A stretch of 8,436 nt of DNA from positions 1-8,436 of the forward strand of contig JAITJA010000085.1 of the NCBI GenBank assembly GCA_031279175.1, read 5' to 3'. The number at the start of each line of letters is the position of its first letter. The first letter of the stretch is position 1. Below the pieces are notes generated by a model that saw only the letters and a program-made list of their open reading frames with translations, made no database searches and was not told the origin of the DNA. The position numbers and the translations under genes are program-made. Positions 1-6,753 of the stretch are shown one piece after another. The DNA is from Odoribacteraceae bacterium. Lineage in GTDB: Bacteria > Bacteroidota > Bacteroidia > Bacteroidales > Marinifilaceae.

Positions 1-340
1 TAACGAGGAGGCGGTGGGCGTTGAGGCAAAGGGAGAGGAGGGGGATCGCCGGGAAGAGGCTTCCGGGCTTTCCGCCGCGGTCGACGAGGTACGGCAGGCG
101 GGCGAGCGGGCGGGCGACGAGCGCGGCGTCGCGGGCGACGTCGACGAGCGCGGTGTATCCGTTGTAGCAGGTATGGGCTCCCAGCTCGACGCGGGCGTCG
201 CTGTTGCCCCGGGTTTGTATTCTCCCGCCCGGGTGTTGTTCTTTCTCGATGACGAGCGGTTGTTTACCGGCGTCGCGCAGGTAGCTGGCGAAGGTGATCC
301 CGCTGATCCCGCCCCCGATGATGATGCAGTCGCGCGTCAT
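1..340 (-). CDS. FAD-dependent oxidoreductase, amine oxidase / protoporphyrinogen oxidase-like (N-terminal part, runs off the left edge)
   Basis: Reading leftward from the ATG at 340-338 gives 113 uninterrupted codons to the window edge; the C-terminus lies outside. The start MTRDCIIIGGGISGITFA is a Rossmann dinucleotide-binding fold with GxGxxG at residues 9-14. An acidic residue (E32) ends the second strand, where it should bind the FAD ribose, and the GGR motif of flavin amine oxidases, phytoene desaturases and HemG/HemY-type protoporphyrinogen oxidases is at residues 38-40. A following ELGAHTCYNGY segment resembles the substrate-side start of that superfamily. There is no signal peptide, so the enzyme should be cytoplasmic. 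The start lies 3 bp after the stop of the TonB-dependent receptor, which implies co-transcription and probably translational coupling. The superfamily is confident. The substrate is not: a porphyrin role is attractive next to an outer-membrane receptor but is inference, and a carotenoid-type or other amine-oxidase-fold enzyme is possible. Confidence 0.85.
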   Translation of the reverse strand, partial: MTRDCIIIGGGISGITFASYLRDAGKQPLVIEKEQHPGGRIQTRGNSDARVELGAHTCYNGYTALVDVARDAALVARPLARLPYLVDRGGKPGSLFPAIPLLSLCLNAHRLLV

Positions 341-343
341 GGG

Positions 344-2371
344 TTAGAGGTGGATGGATATTCCCGCGTCGATAGTGAAAGGTCGTCCTTCCTGGGCGTA
401 GGCGGCGCGTAGTTGCTCGATGTCGAAGCGGTAGACGGCGTATCGCGCGTCGAGGATGTTGGCGGCGCGGAGGGAGAGGGTGACGTTCCGGCGGGTAAAC
501 GAGACGCCGGCGTCGAGCAGGGCGTATGGTTTTTGTTTCTCGAGGTTATCCTCTTGCCAGAAGATGCTTCCCGTCCCGGTATACCGCGCGTGTACAAGGA
601 TCTCGTCGATCGCGCGCGCGTTCGCGGGGACGCGGTAGGCGACGCCGGAGGAGAGGGTGTAGCCGGGGACGCGGGGGACGCGATTCCCGTCGTGTTTCTC
701 TCCGGTGTTCGTGTTATAGAGGTAATCCTTGAAGCGGGCGTCGGTATACCCGAGGTCGAGATCCAGCTCGAGGCGTTCCGCGGGGATGAAGTCGACGGAG
801 AGCTCCGCCCCGCGCGAGAATGATCGCCCGGCGTTTCGCGTGAGACTCCCGCTGGTCCCGCCGGGCAGGGTGATGATCTGCGCGATTTGCTGCTCTCGCC
901 AGTCGATATAGAAGAGCGCGAGGGCGACGGAGAGGCGCGGGGGGAGGTGCAACTTGTACCCGGCCTCGTAGTTCCAGCTGGTCTCGGGTTGGAAGACGCG
1001 TTCGTCATTGTCGCGGAAGGTGGCGTTGAATCCCCCTGTCTTGTATCCCTTGGCGACGGAGAGGTAGAGTGTTTGTCCCCCGCTGGAGTAGGTGATCGCG
1101 GCCTTCGGGAGGAGCTCGAGGAAGCGCAGGGTGACGTTCGACGTGTCGGCGGATGTTTGGCGGGCGACCTCGCGGTCGACGCGTATCCCGGCGGAGAGGG
1201 AGAGGCCGGAGAAGGGGAAGTTGTCGAGCGCGGACTGGTGGTAGAGGGCGACGCCTCGGGTGAAATGCTGGAGGTGGGACGGGACGCGGGCGTCTGCTGG
1301 GCGGTAGAATACCTCGACCTCCTTGTCGAGCCACTGGGCGAAGGCGAAGAGGCCGGAGACCTGCCGGTAGTTGTCGCCGCGGGCGCCGCGGGCGATGATT
1401 TCTTGCGAGATGGCGTGCTGGCGTTGTTCCTGCGTGGCAAAGAAGAGTGGTTCCGGGGAGAAGTCCTGGTCGACGGCCTGCCTGTCCCCGAGGAACTGGT
1501 AGCCGGTGACGGCGCGGAAGGGGCCGGCGACGAGAGAGTATCCCCCGACGAACATGTCGCGGGCGTATGAACCTTGTTCGTCCTGGTCGGGTCGCGCGAT
1601 CTTCCCGTTTTCGATTTTCCCGTAGGGGTATCCTTGCTGGCGGGAGCGCTCGGCGGCGAGGTGGATGTCGGAGAGCGCGCCGTGTAGCAACTGGAGGCGA
1701 GCGCGCGCGGAGAGGTCGTCTCGCGTGCCGGAGGGCTTGTCGCGTTGATCGCGCGCGTACCCGTCGCGGTGGGTATAATTGACGGTAGCGGATAGCGCGG
1801 CGTTCTCGTTCAGCCGGGAGGCATTGGAGACGGTCGCGCTCGCGTGGCGGTATTTTCCTCCCTGGATGGAGGCGGAAGTGCCGGCGTCGCGGAGGGGCGC
1901 GCGGGTGGAGACGTTGATGATTCCTGCCATCGCGTTTCGCCCGTACATGGTTCCTTGCGGCCCCCGGGCGATCTCGATGGAGGCGACGTCGAGGAGGTGG
2001 AAGTCGAAGGAGGTGGCGTCGAGGTAGGGGATGCCGTCGACGTACAGTCCTACTGCCGGCGCGCCCGTCCGGGAGCCTATCCCGCGGATATAGACGGGGG
2101 AGTTGAGCTTCGACCCGTAGTCCGGGATGTAGAGGTTGGGGACGCGGGAGGCGAGCTGCTTGAGGGAACGCGTGCCCTCCCTGTCGAGCGCGCGGGCGGC
2201 GATCGCGGAGATGGCAACGGGGACGCGCTCGCGAGGAGCGATTTCTTTGGCGGAGATGACTACCTCGTCGAGGAGGAGGGTGACGGTGTCGCTCATGTCC
2301 TGGGCGAGGCCGTCCGCGGTGCACCACGAGAGGATGCCCGCGAGAGTAATAAGGTGATGGAATGCTTTCAC
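344..2371 (-). CDS. TonB-dependent outer-membrane receptor (siderophore/heme/cofactor class, not SusC)
   Basis: This 675-residue protein is an active transporter of the outer membrane, powered by TonB-ExbBD. Residues 1 to about 24 form a signal peptide ending near GLAQ. A TonB-box-like stretch LDEVVIS lies at 34-40. The plug domain covers about 45-157, with VYIRGIGSR (93-101), GLYVDGIPY (108-116) and IEIARGPQGTMYGRNA (132-147). The remainder is the 22-strand barrel, with typical motifs such as AKGYKTGGFN (440-449) and PETSWNYEAGYK (462-473). The last residue is Leu, not the usual aromatic. There is no N-terminal carboxypeptidase-like domain and no SusD partner, so it is not a SusC glycan porin; its length fits siderophore, heme or vitamin receptors. 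I saw no FRAP/NPNL heme-receptor motif, so the ligand is undetermined. The start is GTG at 2371: an in-frame TAA lies 12 nt upstream, and the next Met (residue 26) would remove the signal peptide. It precedes the flavoenzyme by 3 bp. Confidence 0.93.
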   Translation of the reverse strand: MKAFHHLITLAGILSWCTADGLAQDMSDTVTLLLDEVVISAKEIAPRERVPVAISAIAARALDREGTRSLKQLASRVPNLYIPDYGSKLNSPVYIRGIGSRTGAPAVGLYVDGIPYLDATSFDFHLLDVASIEIARGPQGTMYGRNAMAGIINVSTRAPLRDAGTSASIQGGKYRHASATVSNASRLNENAALSATVNYTHRDGYARDQRDKPSGTRDDLSARARLQLLHGALSDIHLAAERSRQQGYPYGKIENGKIARPDQDEQGSYARDMFVGGYSLVAGPFRAVTGYQFLGDRQAVDQDFSPEPLFFATQEQRQHAISQEIIARGARGDNYRQVSGLFAFAQWLDKEVEVFYRPADARVPSHLQHFTRGVALYHQSALDNFPFSGLSLSAGIRVDREVARQTSADTSNVTLRFLELLPKAAITYSSGGQTLYLSVAKGYKTGGFNATFRDNDERVFQPETSWNYEAGYKLHLPPRLSVALALFYIDWREQQIAQIITLPGGTSGSLTRNAGRSFSRGAELSVDFIPAERLELDLDLGYTDARFKDYLYNTNTGEKHDGNRVPRVPGYTLSSGVAYRVPANARAIDEILVHARYTGTGSIFWQEDNLEKQKPYALLDAGVSFTRRNVTLSLRAANILDARYAVYRFDIEQLRAAYAQEGRPFTIDAGISIHL

Positions 2372-2431
2372 GTATCTTTTTTACACGAGTGAGTAATTGT
2401 ACCGGGCGCGATGGCGCGGTGTTCTTTTCTT
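2372..2431 (-). other. 60-bp intergenic gap between GH31 and TonB receptor genes
   Basis: On the transcribed strand this runs from the GH31 stop to the receptor GTG. It contains one weak 4-bp GC stem (GCGC-catc-GCGC, near 2407-2418) without a following T-tract, so I do not call a terminator. I could not find a convincing TTTG / TAnnTTTG promoter. The A-rich stretch just before the GTG (TAAAAAAGATAC) may serve as the translation-enhancing leader used in Bacteroidetes instead of a Shine-Dalgarno site. Read-through from GH31 is therefore plausible but unproven. Confidence 0.4.
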
Positions 2432-4585
2432 TTAGCGGGTGACGGGGAAATAGCGGGTCGCGTCGGTGGACCACGGGGAGTAGTGGATCTTTCCCCCGGC
2501 GACGAGCCCTACCCGGTAGTGCCGGCGCGTTTCCCTCGTTCCCTCGACGCGTTCAACGTCGAGCTTGAAACTGTTCTCCTCGTGTCGCGAGACGGAGAAT
2601 CGATGGAGGGCGAAGTCGCCGTTCTTGTACCCGAAGCCGTCGCCGGCGTCGTCGTAGAGGAGCCCGGTAGCCTTCCCGTCGCTCGCGGGGTTAACGAGCA
2701 GCGTGATCGAGTCCGTGGTATACTCGACCGTGGACTGTATCACCTTGTTGACGGGGATGACGGCCCCGGGACGGATGGCGAGCAGCGGCTGGTATCCATC
2801 GTCCTCCTTTTCATCTTCCGGGGTGATTGTTTCCCATGCCCCGCGCGGTCGTTTGGGGTTTTTGGCCCACCGCGGCACGATCATGAGATCTTGCCCCAGC
2901 AGGAAGGCCTGTTCTTCCCGCCTCAGGGAAGTGTCCCGCGGGTCGGCGAAGAAGAGCGGTCGCGCGATGGGCATCCCCGTGACGGAGGCCTCGCGGAAGA
3001 GCGTGTAGAGGTAGGGGAGCAACCTGTAGCGGCGGTTGATGGCCCTTCGCGAGACGTTCTCGACCTCCTCCCCGAGGGCCCACGGCTCCTGGTTGGCGGT
3101 ATTTTGCGAGCTGTGATTCCGCGCGAAGGGATAGTAAACGCCGGTAGCCATCCAGTGCGCGAGGAGGTCGGGGCGGGCGTTCCCGCCGAACCCGCCGATA
3201 TCGGCCCCGCTGAAGGGTTGCCCGGAGAGGCCGAGGGAGAGGGTCATGGGGATGGAGACCCTGAGGTGTTCCCACCTGGAGACGTTGTCCCCCGACCAGG
3301 TGGCGGCGTATCGTTGCCCGCCGATGAAGTTGGCGCGGGAGAGGACGAAGGGGCGCTTGTCCGGGCGATATTGCAGGAGGGCCTCGCGCGTGGCCTTCAC
3401 CATGAGCAGCCCGTAGAGGTTATGGTATCGCGCGTGCGGCCCGGGAGGTAACGTTCCTCCTCCGCGGTGCAGGTTATCCTCCGGCATGGTGTGCGATTCG
3501 ACGCGGAAGACGGCCGGCTCGTTCATGTCGTTCCACACGCCATCGACGCCCGTGGCGAGGAAGTCCTCGTAGAGTCCCCTCCACCACGCGCGCGTTTCCG
3601 GTCGCGTGAAATCGGGGAAGGCGCACGGGCCGGGCCAGACGGGGCCGTTAAACGCGCGTCCGTCCTTGTCCTTGACCCAGTGGTCGCCCTCCGTTCCCTG
3701 GTTGTAGACCGCGTAGAGGGAGTCCTTCTTGATCCCGGGATCGATCATGTACACGGCCTTGAAGTCGCGTTCGTGGAGGTAGTCATTCAGCGCCCCCGGG
3801 TCGGGGAAGCGGGCGGGATCGAAGGTAAAGACGCGGAACCCGTCCATGTAGTCGATATCCATCCAGATCACGTCGCAGGGGATGCTTCTGCTCCTGAACC
3901 CGTCGGCGATCTCCTTGACGCGCGCGTCGGGGAAATACGACCAGCGGCTTTGCTGGAAACCGAGGGCCCAGAGCGGGGGCATCTCCATCTTGCCGGTCAA
4001 TTCGCCGAGGGTCATGACGACGCTTGCCGGGTCATCTCGCTCGATAACGATGACGCGTGGCGCTGGCCCGTCGGTGGTGACGCGCGCCGTGTCGGAGAGG
4101 GAGATCTCGAGGCGCCATGGGCTGTCCACGAGAATCCCGAACGCGGAGCCATCGGGCCGCACGCCGAGGATCCATGGGTGCGACTGGTAGAGATTTTTCC
4201 CGTTATTGAGGGCGTAGGCATAGTTGTCGAGATTCCACGTCGTGATGGAAGTGCCGTTGCGTCGCAGCGCCCCGACGACTTCCCCCGTGCCGTAGAGGTC
4301 GGTTTCCTTGCCGACGGGGATGGTGATAACGTTCTTTCCCTCCTCGACGCTAAAGCGCGGCTTGATCTTCCAGCCGCGGGGGAGAGCGCCGGCGCGCGCG
4401 GGTTCCGCGACGAGTGCCAGCGAGGGAAGCAGGCCGACACTATCGAACGTTTCGGGGTAAAAAACGGCAATTCCCGCGCCGCAAGCGTGGGAACGATCAT
4501 CCGCGCTACAAGCGTGGAAGAAAAAGGCGGTGACGCAGGTCGCGATCACCAACAGGGGGTAGAAATGTGGTTTCATCACTATCAT
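2432..4585 (-). CDS. Glycoside hydrolase family 31 lipoprotein (alpha-glucosidase-like)
   Basis: A 717-residue GH31 enzyme, a retaining hydrolase of alpha-linked glucose or related sugars. A lipoprotein signal ends at FHAC with Cys26, followed by SADD; acidic residues just after the Cys resemble the Bacteroidetes surface-export signal, so the enzyme is probably anchored to the outer membrane and may face outward. The N-terminal beta-sandwich spans about 45-190. The (beta/alpha)8 barrel spans about 205-545 with WMDIDYMDGF (241-250), the nucleophile motif GVWNDMNEP (D353 in WNDMNE), R417 in LSRANF, the acid/base D433 in WSGDN, FSGADIGGF (458-466) and RNHSS (H491). A proximal C-terminal domain (about 546-620) and a distal DUF5110-like domain with LLYDDAGDGFGYKNG (642-656) follow. 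All catalytic residues are present. The WxDMNE motif favours alpha-glucosidase over alpha-xylosidase, but exact linkage specificity cannot be read. The start may be ATG at 4585 or the Met at residue 4 (4576); both keep the signal. It heads the leftward cluster. Confidence 0.95.
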   Translation of the reverse strand: MIVMKPHFYPLLVIATCVTAFFFHACSADDRSHACGAGIAVFYPETFDSVGLLPSLALVAEPARAGALPRGWKIKPRFSVEEGKNVITIPVGKETDLYGTGEVVGALRRNGTSITTWNLDNYAYALNNGKNLYQSHPWILGVRPDGSAFGILVDSPWRLEISLSDTARVTTDGPAPRVIVIERDDPASVVMTLGELTGKMEMPPLWALGFQQSRWSYFPDARVKEIADGFRSRSIPCDVIWMDIDYMDGFRVFTFDPARFPDPGALNDYLHERDFKAVYMIDPGIKKDSLYAVYNQGTEGDHWVKDKDGRAFNGPVWPGPCAFPDFTRPETRAWWRGLYEDFLATGVDGVWNDMNEPAVFRVESHTMPEDNLHRGGGTLPPGPHARYHNLYGLLMVKATREALLQYRPDKRPFVLSRANFIGGQRYAATWSGDNVSRWEHLRVSIPMTLSLGLSGQPFSGADIGGFGGNARPDLLAHWMATGVYYPFARNHSSQNTANQEPWALGEEVENVSRRAINRRYRLLPYLYTLFREASVTGMPIARPLFFADPRDTSLRREEQAFLLGQDLMIVPRWAKNPKRPRGAWETITPEDEKEDDGYQPLLAIRPGAVIPVNKVIQSTVEYTTDSITLLVNPASDGKATGLLYDDAGDGFGYKNGDFALHRFSVSRHEENSFKLDVERVEGTRETRRHYRVGLVAGGKIHYSPWSTDATRYFPVTR

Positions 4586-4603
4586 GTTTCAAGTAAACGG
4601 TCG

Positions 4604-4633
4604 CGAAGATAACCAGCTTTTCCTGTTTTCAAA
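4604..4633 (-). promoter_or_regulatory. Candidate Bacteroidetes-type promoter for the GH31 gene
   Basis: On the minus strand a TTTG (4633-4630) stands 18 nt before TATCTTCG (4611-4604). This is one mismatch from the -7 consensus TAnnTTTG, and one base short of the usual 19-nt spacing of the -33/-7 promoters recognised by the Bacteroidetes primary sigma factor. Transcription would begin roughly 15 nt before the GH31 start. Only sequence resemblance supports this. Confidence 0.45.
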
Positions 4634-4705
4634 ATAAAACCTTGGCGGGACGCGGCGAACGCGGCGCGCTCTTGCTCGCGCGGGAGGGCGGAAGCGGGAA
4701 ATCGC

Positions 4706-4713
4706 TACTTTTG
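4706..4713 (+). promoter_or_regulatory. Candidate -7 element for the U32-family gene
   Basis: TACTTTTG is an exact match to the Bacteroidetes -7 consensus TAnnTTTG and lies 19 nt before the ATG at 4733. No TTTG or TTG is seen at the proper -33 distance; the nearest, in CTTG at 4671-4674, is too far upstream. The implied leader is short and purine-rich (AAAAGAAGAATAC), which suits translation starts in this phylum. Confidence 0.45.
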
Positions 4714-4732
4714 CCGCGTAAAAGAAGAATAC

Positions 4733-5986
4733 ATGACAAGAGAAGATTTCGAGATCATGGCGCCTGTCGGCTCGTTAGAGTCGCTGGCGGCGGCATTCCA
4801 GTCGGGGGCAGACGCGGTCTACTTCGGCGCGGAAGGGTTAAACATGCGGTCGCGCTCGTCGGCGAACTTCACGGTTAGCGACATGAAGGAGATCGCCCGG
4901 GCCTGCCGGGAACGCGGCGTGAAGAGCTACCTGACGTTAAATACCGTCGTGCGCGACGACGAGCTGGAGCAGGTGCAGCAGGTCATCGACGCCGCGCGGG
5001 AGGCAGGCGTGACGGCAATCATCGCCTCCGACATGGCCGTTATCCTGCGCGCCCGGGCGGCCGGCATGGAGGTTCACGCCAGCACGCAGTGCAACGTGAC
5101 GAACGCGGAGTCGCTGCGTTTCCTGTCGCGTTACGCCGACGTGGTGGTGCTCGCCCGGGAGCTTGACCTGGGGCAGGTGGCGGCCATTCATCGCCGGATT
5201 GTCGACGAGGACATCCGCGGGCCGGGAGGCGAGCAGGTACGCGTCGAGATGTTCGTTCACGGCGCGTTGTGCATGGCCTTCTCGGGGAAATGCTACCTGA
5301 GCCTGCACGAGATGAATGCCTCGGCCAACCGCGGGAGTTGCCTGCAACCGTGCCGCCGCGCTTACTTGGCGCGCGACGCGGAGAGTGGCATGGAGTTGGA
5401 GGTAGACGGGCCGTATATCATGTCGCCGAAAGACCTTTGCGCGATCGGTTTCCTGGACAAGCTGGCGGGGGCGGGCGCGCGCGTGTTCAAGATCGAGGGA
5501 CGCGCGCGACCGCCGGAGTACACGCGGGTGACGTGCGCGTGTTACGACGAGGCGTTGCGGGCGCTGGTGGCGGGGGAATACACGGCGGCGCGGGTGGAAG
5601 AGTGGCGGCAGCGGTTATCGACGGTATTTAATCGCGGGTTCTGGGACGGGTATTACCTTGGCCGGCGCGCGGGGGAGTGGAGCGACGTGCACGGTTCGGC
5701 GGCGACGCGGCGGAAAGAGCGGGTAGGACGGGTGACGAATTATTACACGCGGCTGGAAGTGGCGGAGTGCCGGCTGGAGTCGGGCGAGCTACGCGTGGGC
5801 GACCGGGTGCTGGTGACCGGCCCGACGACGGGAGCGGAGGAGATGGTCGTCAGCGAGCTGCATCTCGACGCCGGCCCCGTGGAACGGGTGGAAAAGGGCG
5901 CGCTCTTCTCGATGCCTTCCGGGGTGAAGGTGCGCCGGGGCGACACGCTCTACAAGTGGACGGACGCACCGGGCGAGAACGCCTAA
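4733..5986 (+). CDS. Peptidase U32 family protein (RNA hydroxylation TrhP/RlhA-like)
   Basis: A 417-residue cytoplasmic protein of the U32 family. It starts with EIMAPVGSLESL (7-18) and AVYFGAEGLNMR (28-39), the usual TIM-barrel opening of the family. The U32 signature EMFVHGALCMAFSGKCYLS at 172-190 is complete. Four cysteines, C180, C187, C203 and C207, lie in the region that carries the 4Fe-4S ligands in UbiU/UbiV-type members, although the exact ligand set is inferred. MSPKDLC (230-236), VFKIEGRARPPEY (251-263) and FNRGFWDGYYLG (299-310) follow, then a small C-terminal beta-barrel (about 325-417). Family members once annotated as collagenases include TrhP, which hydroxylates tRNA U34 using prephenate, and RlhA, which hydroxylates 23S C2501. 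The length is near TrhP (about 450) and well below RlhA (about 650), so an RNA-modifying role is the best guess; the target base cannot be decided here. C120, in ASTQCN, is an extra cysteine. The gene is monocistronic, and its stop overlaps the convergent barrel gene. Confidence 0.93.
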   Translation: MTREDFEIMAPVGSLESLAAAFQSGADAVYFGAEGLNMRSRSSANFTVSDMKEIARACRERGVKSYLTLNTVVRDDELEQVQQVIDAAREAGVTAIIASDMAVILRARAAGMEVHASTQCNVTNAESLRFLSRYADVVVLARELDLGQVAAIHRRIVDEDIRGPGGEQVRVEMFVHGALCMAFSGKCYLSLHEMNASANRGSCLQPCRRAYLARDAESGMELEVDGPYIMSPKDLCAIGFLDKLAGAGARVFKIEGRARPPEYTRVTCACYDEALRALVAGEYTAARVEEWRQRLSTVFNRGFWDGYYLGRRAGEWSDVHGSAATRRKERVGRVTNYYTRLEVAECRLESGELRVGDRVLVTGPTTGAEEMVVSELHLDAGPVERVEKGALFSMPSGVKVRRGDTLYKWTDAPGENA

Positions 5987-6741
5987 CGCCGCTCGCCGCG
6001 CGGGGGGACGCGGAAAAGATCGCACCCCAGCGTGACGCCGCCGCGAAGGTGTAGCATACTGTAATCAAAAAATTTATTGTCCGCCTTGAAGATGTCTTTT
6101 AATCCCCACGAGAAGCGAACGCCGAGCGTCGCCCGCGGGTGTATCCGGCGCTCGTAGCCGACCAGCAGCCCGGCGTCCCACGAGTCGAGCGCGTCATCGA
6201 AGCGCATCTCCTCCATTCCCTCTTCCATCTTTGCCTCGAACGAATCCGGCTGGTTGCCGATGAAGCCCTTGCGCGGCTCGACGCGGAAAATGCCGCTCGT
6301 CATCCAGGCGTGGTAAACGCCGAGCAGGAGGTGATCGCGGTCGCTCTTGAAGCGGTACATGGCGTAGAGGGGCAGCTCGATGAAGCTGAAACGCTGACGG
6401 GCGCGGGTCGTGCCGGTGAAATACTGGAGGTGCTCCTTGTCCTGGAACTTCTGGTTCGTGACGCGCGCGTCCGCGGCCAGGCTGACGGTCTTGTAGCCCA
6501 GCCCGGAGACAATGCTCCACGAGCGGTCGAGGGGAATACCGATCGTCCCGCCCACCGACAGGTTAAGTTGGGGATATGGATTATACGTGCCCGGCAGGTT
6601 CTTGAACGGGAAGGGGATGGCGCCCCCCGCGTCCGCGCCTAACAGGACGCCGATCACGAGACTGTCGGCAGGGACGCGCTCGCGCGCCGCCAGGGAGAAG
6701 CCCCCGGCGAGGAGGAGCATCAGGGATAGATATCTTTTCAT
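5983..6741 (-). CDS. PorT-like outer-membrane beta-barrel protein
   Basis: A 252-residue protein with a signal peptide (residues 1 to about 19, MKRYLSLMLLLAGGFSLAA). The mature part is dominated by alternating hydrophobic and polar strands with Gly/aromatic turns, typical of the small 8-stranded barrels annotated as PorT or outer membrane protein beta-barrel in Bacteroidetes. Diagnostic-looking stretches are LNLSVGGTIGIPL (59-71), SIVSGLGYKTVSL (76-88), FSFIELPLYAMYRF (118-131, the usual conserved strand pair), AGLLVGYERR (190-199) and LGVRFSWGLKDIF (206-218). A charged segment at 160-188 (acidic-rich EAKMEEGMEEMRFDD) is probably an extracellular loop. It follows the PCMD lipoprotein gene by 12 bp on the same strand, so the two form a transcription unit. 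Its TAG stop lies inside the last bases of the convergent U32 gene. The barrel class is well supported; a role in secretion, as for true PorT of type IX systems, is not shown. Confidence 0.85.
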   Translation of the reverse strand: MKRYLSLMLLLAGGFSLAARERVPADSLVIGVLLGADAGGAIPFPFKNLPGTYNPYPQLNLSVGGTIGIPLDRSWSIVSGLGYKTVSLAADARVTNQKFQDKEHLQYFTGTTRARQRFSFIELPLYAMYRFKSDRDHLLLGVYHAWMTSGIFRVEPRKGFIGNQPDSFEAKMEEGMEEMRFDDALDSWDAGLLVGYERRIHPRATLGVRFSWGLKDIFKADNKFFDYSMLHLRGGVTLGCDLFRVPPRGERR

Positions 6742-6753
6742 GTTTTTATCGCT

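Noticed and set aside
887..1570. Plus-strand open frame of 227 codons inside the TonB receptor gene, plus smaller neighbours at 14-412 and 413-823
   Set aside because: These are low-complexity acidic/Gly products antisense to genes with clear family motifs; no leader or domain.
344..2371. SusC-type glycan porin
   Set aside because: The protein is only 675 residues, lacks the N-terminal carboxypeptidase-like domain and has no SusD neighbour.
2407..2418. Terminator between GH31 and the receptor
   Set aside because: It has only a 4-bp stem and no T-tract after it.
1005..2474. Minus-strand open frame of 489 codons in another frame of the TonB receptor
   Set aside because: The product is dominated by Arg and Pro, typical of a shifted frame in GC-rich DNA; the true frame has a signal peptide, plug and barrel motifs.
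2411..4612. Two long plus-strand open frames (2411-3451 and 3467-4612) opposite the GH31 gene
   Set aside because: They are antisense shadows caused by high GC and strong codon bias. Their products are rich in Val, Glu, Gly, Arg and Asp with no recognisable domain, while the minus strand encodes a complete GH31 with all catalytic residues.
4642..4878. Plus-strand frame of 78 codons overlapping the promoter and start of the U32 gene
   Set aside because: It has no domain, is in a different frame from the well-supported U32 gene, and would cover its promoter-like element.
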